A stretch of 41,504 nt of DNA from Pleurocapsaceae cyanobacterium CSU_1_1 (GTDB lineage: Bacteria; Cyanobacteriota; Cyanobacteriia; Cyanobacteriales; Xenococcaceae), in the NCBI GenBank assembly GCA_012034765.1, contig JAAUOU010000032.1, forward strand, positions 1 through 41,504, read 5' to 3'. The position numbers and the translations under genes were made by a program. This document shows, piece by piece, positions 36,185 to 41,504 of this stretch. Positions within the stretch are counted from its first letter, which is position 1; each line of letters opens with the position of its first letter. The notes below the pieces were generated by a model. The model saw only the letters and a list, made by a program, of their open reading frames with translations. It was not told the DNA's origin and did no database searches.

Positions 36185-37615
36185 TCAAACTTTAGCAAAA
36201 TATTTGATAATTGCTTGAGCAAACTCGGAACATTTCAAAGGAGGATCTACCACAGGAGTCATCAACCGCGCGAGATCGTAAGTTACTTCTCTACCCGCGA
36301 TCGCCTTTGCCAAACCCGTTTGAATCAGATCCGCAGCTTCTTGCCAACCCATAAACTCTAGCATCATCACTCCTGAAAGAATAACCGAACCAGGATTAAT
36401 ACGATCTAATCCTGCATGTTTGGGGGCTGTACCGTGAGTGGCTTCAAAGATAGCGCAGGTGTCACCAATGTTTGCCCCAGGACTCATTCCTAAGCCGCCG
36501 ACGATAGCTGCTGCTGCATCAGAAAGATAGTCTCCATTTAAATTCATCGTTGCCAAGATTGAATATTCATCAGGACGGGTTTGAATCTGCTGAAAAATGC
36601 TGTCAGCAATGCGATCGTTAACCATCACCTTAGTTTTCCATTGACCATTGCCGTGAGTATCCCAAATTTCGGCTAAAACAGCTTCTACTTCTTGGCAAAT
36701 TTGGGCTTGTTTTTCTGGAGTTAAGGAATCATATCCAGGATCGATTTGACGAGCGTTATCTTCCGTCGTTAGTTGAGCATTGGCTTCCTTGTTACTAAGA
36801 ATCCAGGATTCTCGTTCAATGATGCATTCGGCGCGAAATTCGCTCTTGACTAGTTCATAACCCCAATCGCGAAAAGCACCTTCGGTATACTTCATAATGT
36901 TGCCTTTATGAACTAATGTTACCTGCTGTTTTTCTGGCGCTAAGGTTAATGCATGTTGAATGGCTTTTCTGATTAAACGCTGCGAAGCAGTTTTACTAAT
37001 CGGTTTAATCCCAATTCCTGCATCTGTAGGGATTTGCTTTTTACCATGTTCAGGAGTGCTGGGAATTAATTCCTGGTTTAGAATGTTAATCAGCTTCATG
37101 CCGATTTCATCTCCTTGTTTCCATTCAATTCCTAGGTAAATGTCTTCTGTATTCTCGCGATAGACAATCACTTCGAGTTTTTCAGGATATTTGTGAGGGG
37201 AGGGAGTTCCTTGATAGTAGCGACAGGGACGCACACAAGCATAAAGCTGAAAGATCTGGCGTAAAGCCACATTGAGAGAGCGAATTCCTCCACCCACAGG
37301 GGTAGTTAGAGGTCCTTTGATAGCTACGCCATATTCTTTAATCGCATCTAGGGTATCTTGGGGCAGGTATTGATAAGTGCCGTACTGCTCACAGGCTTCA
37401 TCTCCTGCATACACTTTAAACCAGTTAATTTTACGCTGTCCGTGATAAGCAGTTGCCACCGCAGCGTTAATTACCGCTTCTGTGGCGGGCCAAATATCAA
37501 CCCCCGTCCCGTCGCCACGAATAAAAGGAATAATGGGATCGTCGGGAACAATAGGCTTGCCATCTTTAAAGGTGATCTTTGAACCGATAGTTGGCGAGGT
37601 AAGTTTTTCGTACAT
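36185..37615 (-). CDS. icd: NADP-dependent isocitrate dehydrogenase
   Basis: Converts isocitrate to 2-oxoglutarate and NADPH, the main source of the carbon skeleton for ammonium assimilation in cyanobacteria. 476 residues, the usual cyanobacterial length. Substrate-binding SLNVALRQ and CVRPCRYY, the [13 protein letters not shown] block, the metal site in [19 protein letters not shown] and the nucleotide site in [12 protein letters not shown] are visible. ATG at 37615. In Synechocystis icd is under NtcA, but I did not find a clean GTA-N8-TAC box in the 219 bases upstream. Confidence 0.96.
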   Translation of the reverse strand: MYEKLTSPTIGSKITFKDGKPIVPDDPIIPFIRGDGTGVDIWPATEAVINAAVATAYHGQRKINWFKVYAGDEACEQYGTYQYLPQDTLDAIKEYGVAIKGPLTTPVGGGIRSLNVALRQIFQLYACVRPCRYYQGTPSPHKYPEKLEVIVYRENTEDIYLGIEWKQGDEIGMKLINILNQELIPSTPEHGKKQIPTDAGIGIKPISKTASQRLIRKAIQHALTLAPEKQQVTLVHKGNIMKYTEGAFRDWGYELVKSEFRAECIIERESWILSNKEANAQLTTEDNARQIDPGYDSLTPEKQAQICQEVEAVLAEIWDTHGNGQWKTKVMVNDRIADSIFQQIQTRPDEYSILATMNLNGDYLSDAAAAIVGGLGMSPGANIGDTCAIFEATHGTAPKHAGLDRINPGSVILSGVMMLEFMGWQEAADLIQTGLAKAIAGREVTYDLARLMTPVVDPPLKCSEFAQAIIKYFAKV

Positions 37616-37834
37616 AAAGGTCTAGTTAAAACAAACTGAATATAGCTACAGTACAATTAAGTAGCCGTGCATTGACAGTAGCAAAATAATTCGTCCTACA
37701 TTTGCTCAGGCATAACTTAAATTCAGATCTTAAGTAAGATTTTTAATTATGTTCCTGCTGTGTCTGATGGCAGAATAATAAATATAAATAAAAAACAGCA
37801 AAAAATTTAAATTTAATTACTTTAATCATCCACC

Positions 37835-38560
37835 ATGAAAAAGATACTGATAGTAGACGATGATTTAACGTTGCGCAAAATTTTGCAAAATTCTTTAGAA
37901 CAGAGAGGGTATCAAGTAATTTCTGTTGGTTCTGGTCAAGATGCTTTGGCTAGCTTTAGTCAAGATGTCCCAGATCTTGTCGTTTCTGACGTTTCCATGC
38001 CTGAAATGGATGGATTTGAATTTTGCCGTCAACTGCGATCGCAACCATCAGGAAAGCTCATCCCCTTTATTTTTCTCTCAGCCAAAGGTGAACTTGACGA
38101 TCGCGTTCAGGGTCATACGATTGGCGCAGATAACTATTTAACTAAGCCTTTTGAGATGAAGGAACTACTGGCAAATATTGAAGCCTTGATTGAGCGATCG
38201 CGGCGGGTTCATGCTGAAATAGTTCATTTGATTGAGCAGTTAGCTTATTCACAGGTCAAAGATACTCTGCTTAATGGTTATGCTGGAGAGATTCAAACCA
38301 GTGTGACAACAAATAATATTAAAGATCAGGATACTGCTGTGGCGGATTCTTTGCCTAAGCCTTTGCCCCTAACTCCCGCAGAAGAAAGAGTTTTTTGGGA
38401 AACTATTCAAGGATATACAAACAAACAGATCAGCGATCGTCTGTTCATTAGCCCCAGAACCGTTCAAACCCATCTTAGTAATATTCTTAATAAGCTCGAC
38501 TTAAATAATCGCACCCAGCTAGTTCGTTTTGCTTATGAGCAAGGATATGAAAAAGCCTAG
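37835..38560 (+). CDS. NarL/LuxR-family response regulator
   Basis: 241 residues. The N-terminal receiver (about 2-120) has acidic pocket IVDDDLT, phospho-acceptor Asp in LVVSDVSMPEMDG and Lys in YLTKPFE. The linker is about 55 residues. The C-terminal LuxR helix-turn-helix (about 178-238) is PAEERVFWETIQGYTNKQI to SPRTVQTHLSNILNKL. It should bind DNA on phosphorylation. No kinase with an intact histidine is adjacent: the nearby GAF protein (39842-41398) is degenerate. It may be related to plastid Ycf29-type regulators, but I cannot settle orthology by eye. Confidence 0.88.
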   Translation: MKKILIVDDDLTLRKILQNSLEQRGYQVISVGSGQDALASFSQDVPDLVVSDVSMPEMDGFEFCRQLRSQPSGKLIPFIFLSAKGELDDRVQGHTIGADNYLTKPFEMKELLANIEALIERSRRVHAEIVHLIEQLAYSQVKDTLLNGYAGEIQTSVTTNNIKDQDTAVADSLPKPLPLTPAEERVFWETIQGYTNKQISDRLFISPRTVQTHLSNILNKLDLNNRTQLVRFAYEQGYEKA

Positions 38561-38834
38561 GTTACTCACCTTCATAACATTACCTGCGCGAAATTGTAGG
38601 CGTAATTTAACTGTTACTATGCTGGTTGAACTTGGGAAAATAAAGCAATCCCAATGCCAAGATAATTTGAAGCGTTTTCTGCTCCAAAATCATGATAATA
38701 TTTGCATAGCAATATGACTAAGTACAAACACTCATTGAAGTTTGTCAGCAAAGTTGGTCAGCATTGGTGCAAAGTTTAGTTAAAATCTTGAAGTTTGTTT
38801 ATTGGGTAAGCACTTCGCGGTAGGAAAAGATTAC

Positions 38835-39527
38835 ATGCAGAATATTAGCAGCATCAATCATTCAATATATTTAGAATCTGAGCAAAATCAATTAAAAATA
38901 GTCGATCAACTATTAGAAGGTTCCGAATCAGATCAGCAAATTCTGATGAATTGGATGATTGATAATCAAAAACAGTCTGAGAACTTAGCCCTAGGCAAGG
39001 CATATCATGCCCTGTATCTTAATACCAATCCCAAAATTCAAGCATTTTTAGAGCAGAACTTTCCCCTTGGAGTTGTACCTTTAACATCGACTCAAGGAAT
39101 TGACTATCAACCACTTCAGAAGTTGCTGGCGCAGCAAGATTTTCAGGGCGCTGATGTGCTAACTTTACAAAAAATGTGTGAATTAGCAGGAGCTGCTGCG
39201 ACAGAGCGCAAGTGGATTTACTTTACCGAGGTCATTAACCTGCCAAGCGCTGATTTAATAACTTTAGATCGACTGTGGCTCATGTCTTCTGTTGGCAAAT
39301 TTGGGTTTTCAGTGCAAAGACGTATTTGGTTGTCTGTCGGCAAGGACTTTACTAAACTATGGACAAAAATTAACTGGAAATCTGGTAATGCTTGGACTCG
39401 TTATCCTCAAGAGTTTACCTGGGATTTATCTGCTCCCACAGGTCACTTACCTTTATCTAATCAGCTACGGGGAGTTAGGGTAATTAACGCTATTTTTACT
39501 CATCCCGCTTGGACAAAGCAAGATTGA
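38835..39527 (+). CDS. gun4: GUN4, activator of magnesium chelatase
   Basis: Binds protoporphyrin IX and Mg-protoporphyrin and stimulates magnesium chelatase through ChlH. The 230-residue protein aligns along its length with the family: a helical N-terminal domain (about 1-80), then the porphyrin-binding core with GIDYQPLQKLLAQQDFQGAD, CELAGAAA, WIYFTEV, FGFSVQRRIWL, LWTKINWKSGNAWTRYP and FTWDLSAPTGHLPLSNQLRG. The open frame begins at TTG 38802, but ATG 38835, preceded by AGGA, gives the Synechocystis-like length. Confidence 0.93.
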   Translation: MQNISSINHSIYLESEQNQLKIVDQLLEGSESDQQILMNWMIDNQKQSENLALGKAYHALYLNTNPKIQAFLEQNFPLGVVPLTSTQGIDYQPLQKLLAQQDFQGADVLTLQKMCELAGAAATERKWIYFTEVINLPSADLITLDRLWLMSSVGKFGFSVQRRIWLSVGKDFTKLWTKINWKSGNAWTRYPQEFTWDLSAPTGHLPLSNQLRGVRVINAIFTHPAWTKQD

Positions 39528-39841
39528 GCAATTGAGCAATCATAAATTAAGGTTTTGTAGTCAAATTTATTAAATTTACAGCCAGCTCTGGTTGAAATAG
39601 CCTAATTTGGTTATTTTCTGGAGTTCTTATGCCTAAGAAATTGAATATTTTGTGCTAAAAATGTTTGTTCAACTACTTTTTCGGGAACTTTAGAGTGAGC
39701 AGGCTAAAAAACGCGCAGAACTTTTCTCTGTAATTTTAAGTTAGAGCAGAATAAATCGATCGCGTAATGCTGCATAGAAATTAACTTATGCAGAATTAGC
39801 TACTGCATCAATAAACAATAACTTTAATTAAAAAATTAGTG
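39528..39841. other. Non-coding stretch between gun4 and the GAF protein
   Basis: 314 bases of AT-rich sequence with no supported open frame, RNA gene or hairpin terminator. It presumably holds the promoter of the downstream gene; nothing specific was recognised. Confidence 0.5.
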
Positions 39842-41398
39842 ATGCCAGTGGAAGCAGTAGATTTAGGATTGTCAATTAACAATATGGTTAAACCGAAAAA
39901 CCAGCTTTTTTGCCGTTTAGATGGTCTTACCCCTACCGTCAGACAAGAACAAAGATTAGACACTCTCAATGAACTCGGCTTAATGGTTCGGCAAGCAGTA
40001 CCAATCTTAGAAGAAACTACGCAAAAAGCAGCCAGCTTTGCTCATACACCAATCAGCATTTTGAGCTTAGTTGTGGAGGATGAACTGTGGTTTAAGTCAG
40101 CCGTAGGCTTGTCAGCTATTGATTTAACTAACCAGCTTGCTACTCAAAGAAAAATACCGCTTCAAGAATCTTTTAGCACTTATGTAATTGACAGCCAGCA
40201 GCCTTTGTCTATTGCTAACACTTTGAACAATGCTCCTTTTACCAACAGTATTCTAACTCAGCATTATGGCATCAGAGCATATTTGGGAGTTCCTCTAGTA
40301 ACTGCTTGTGGAGTTTGTATTGGAACTTTAGAAGTAATGGACTGGGTAGCAAGAGAGTTCAACGACCGAGACATAGATTACCTAGCATTACTTGCTCGTT
40401 GGTGTTTAAGAGAATTTGAGCTAAATCGAATGCTCGAAAATCAACCAGGTTCAATTAGTCACTCTCGCCAATCTTGGTGGCAAAGTGACCAAATTGCTGG
40501 CGCTTCATTATTTAAACATCAACTAGCTGTTACAGAACAAGCTGAATTAAGATTAGACCCCACTAGAACTAGTCCCATTAAGCTCAAGCTGCTTTCGCAG
40601 TTAACTGAAGAGCTAAAAACACCCTTAACTTCAGTCATTGGCATGGCAAGTGTGCTGCACCGAGAAGTATATGGTCCGTTGACGGTTAAACAAAAAGAGT
40701 ATTTAGAAATTATTCATGATAGTGGTCAAAATTTAATCGGTTTAGTTGATGAAATAGTCAATTTGGGAACTTTGAGCGATTCCAACTCGGAAATTAACCC
40801 GACGACTGTAGATATTGAAATGTTGTGTCAGCAAGTAATTAATAGCCTAGAGGATCTATCAAAACAACATCAGCAGACATTGAAATTTTCCATCGAGCCA
40901 GGAAATCGGCTGTGGACTTTAGATAATGATAAAATTCGCCAAGCTCTCCATTATCTCGTTGCCAGTATTTTAGCAATGTCAGAACCTGGCGGAGAGATTC
41001 AAATTCATGTTTCTCAACGTAGTCAAGCCTTAAACATTACCGTCAGCATTGCTCATCCCTGGCTGGGAAATGATTTTAGTGAGGCAAAACTTCATGCTCA
41101 TGGGGTAACTAAAGCATTGAGCTTTAATCAAAATTCTGAAGATGGTCGTCAAACAGCTAGAAGCGAAGTTTTAACTCCTCATACTCCCCCAGTCTTGACT
41201 TCTTTAGCTTTGATGATGGTCGTTAATGATGAAAACACTCTAGACAAAAGTAACCATAAAATTCCTCGCGATATTTTAAGTCTACTATTTTCCTGCTACT
41301 TAATCGAAATGCACGGAGGAAGAATAGTCGTACAGGGTTCTCCTAGTTCGGGTTATCGTTATTTGTTACAAGTTCCCCCTGCTAAGTCAACTCATTGA
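39842..41398 (+). CDS. GAF protein with degenerate histidine kinase core (pseudokinase)
   Basis: 518 residues from the ATG at 39842 (a GTG lies just upstream). A GAF domain spans about 38-190. A dimerisation segment follows at 246-310, where the H-box reads TEELKTPLTSVIG: the phospho-accepting His is Glu256. The ATPase-like part (about 350-515) keeps LDNDKIRQALHYL and a final strand GYRYLLQVP, but the N-box asparagines are Tyr371 and Ser375 and no DxGxG is seen; about 70 residues of low similarity replace it. Autophosphorylation is therefore unlikely. It may act as a sensor scaffold or modulate another kinase. The stop codon is the first unit of a heptamer repeat. Confidence 0.85.
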   Translation: MPVEAVDLGLSINNMVKPKNQLFCRLDGLTPTVRQEQRLDTLNELGLMVRQAVPILEETTQKAASFAHTPISILSLVVEDELWFKSAVGLSAIDLTNQLATQRKIPLQESFSTYVIDSQQPLSIANTLNNAPFTNSILTQHYGIRAYLGVPLVTACGVCIGTLEVMDWVAREFNDRDIDYLALLARWCLREFELNRMLENQPGSISHSRQSWWQSDQIAGASLFKHQLAVTEQAELRLDPTRTSPIKLKLLSQLTEELKTPLTSVIGMASVLHREVYGPLTVKQKEYLEIIHDSGQNLIGLVDEIVNLGTLSDSNSEINPTTVDIEMLCQQVINSLEDLSKQHQQTLKFSIEPGNRLWTLDNDKIRQALHYLVASILAMSEPGGEIQIHVSQRSQALNITVSIAHPWLGNDFSEAKLHAHGVTKALSFNQNSEDGRQTARSEVLTPHTPPVLTSLALMMVVNDENTLDKSNHKIPRDILSLLFSCYLIEMHGGRIVVQGSPSSGYRYLLQVPPAKSTH

Positions 41399-41467
41399 AC
41401 ATTGAACATTTGAGCATTGAACATTGATGCATTGAGCATTGAACATTGAACATTGAGCATTGAACAT
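41396..41467. repeat. Ten tandem heptamer-type units, consensus TGARCAT
   Basis: The array begins at the stop codon of the GAF protein: mostly TGAACAT and TGAGCAT units, with two eight-base variants (TTGAGCAT and TGATGCAT). It belongs to the same family as 22461-22495. Copy number is probably variable between strains. Confidence 0.85.
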
Positions 41468-41504
41468 TTAAGTATTTCAGATTAGATTGTCAGAAAAACG
41501 TGGT

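Noticed and set aside
38529-38717. 62-residue frame after the LuxR regulator
   Set aside because: It overlaps the regulator's end, has no ribosome-binding site and resembles nothing known to me.
1-41504. tRNA, rRNA, intact insertion sequence or prophage
   Set aside because: No cloverleaf, rRNA signature, transposase, integrase or phage structural gene was recognised on either strand.

Overview
The window is a chromosomal segment from a cyanobacterium. The evidence is direct: the palindrome GCGATCGC (HIP1, the repeat typical of cyanobacterial genomes) occurs dozens of times, inside and between genes. Several genes are specific to oxygenic phototrophs: psb30/ycf12 (photosystem II), ndhM (NDH-1 complex), gun4 (chlorophyll synthesis) and hemL (C5 tetrapyrrole pathway). 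Base composition is moderately AT-rich. Gene style recalls coccoid or baeocystous lineages, but I cannot fix the genus from sequence reading alone.

Layout. (1) 1-1.6 kb: N-terminal half of a DUF499 P-loop ATPase, a family linked to predicted anti-phage islands; it appears frameshifted and carries an in-frame hairpin repeat. (2) 1.9-6.4 kb, minus strand: a helical hypothetical protein, a likely pdxH-fetB-tsaB operon, and hemL with its own terminator. (3) 6.8-12 kb, plus strand: citrate synthase, an ABC exporter, a histone-deacetylase-fold enzyme and an unrecognised helical protein. (4) 12-17.4 kb: M16 peptidase (minus), rsmD, then two genes each broken by one missing base (a xi-class glutathione transferase and a subtilisin with a multi-pass C-terminus), and a small conserved protein. 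(5) 17.5-25.6 kb: a complete Pil/Tax-type chemotaxis operon in the order PATAN-receiver, CheY, CheW, MCP, CheA-CheY hybrid. It is interrupted after its first gene by a MITE-like inverted repeat and a decayed receiver gene. (6) 25.6-29.5 kb: moaE, ppa, ndhM and a Slt-type lytic transglycosylase. (7) 29.7-34.7 kb: a secreted TrbI-like protein, a zinc-ribbon/FHA protein, a large fusion (Crp-like sensor + degenerate sigma-54-activator AAA+ + multi-pass 4Fe-4S protein) and a DUF3293 protein. (8) 34.9-37.6 kb, minus: psb30 (46 codons), an orphan LivF/NatE-type ATPase and icd. (9) 37.8-41.4 kb, plus: a LuxR-type response regulator, gun4, and a GAF protein built like a histidine kinase but lacking the phospho-accepting histidine and recognisable ATP-binding boxes.

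How the genes fit together: gltA and icd supply 2-oxoglutarate, hemL and gun4 act in tetrapyrrole synthesis, and the chemotaxis operon probably steers type IV pilus motility. The strongest candidate for undescribed biology is the fusion at 31.7-34.2 kb. Its ATPase module has lost the sigma-54 contact loop and Walker B acids and has been joined to a membrane iron-sulfur module, so it looks like a redox-linked signalling protein rather than a transcription activator. The second is the pseudo-histidine-kinase beside gun4. Three or four reading-frame breaks fit loss of one base in a run of identical bases, so sequencing error must be excluded before calling them real pseudogenes.
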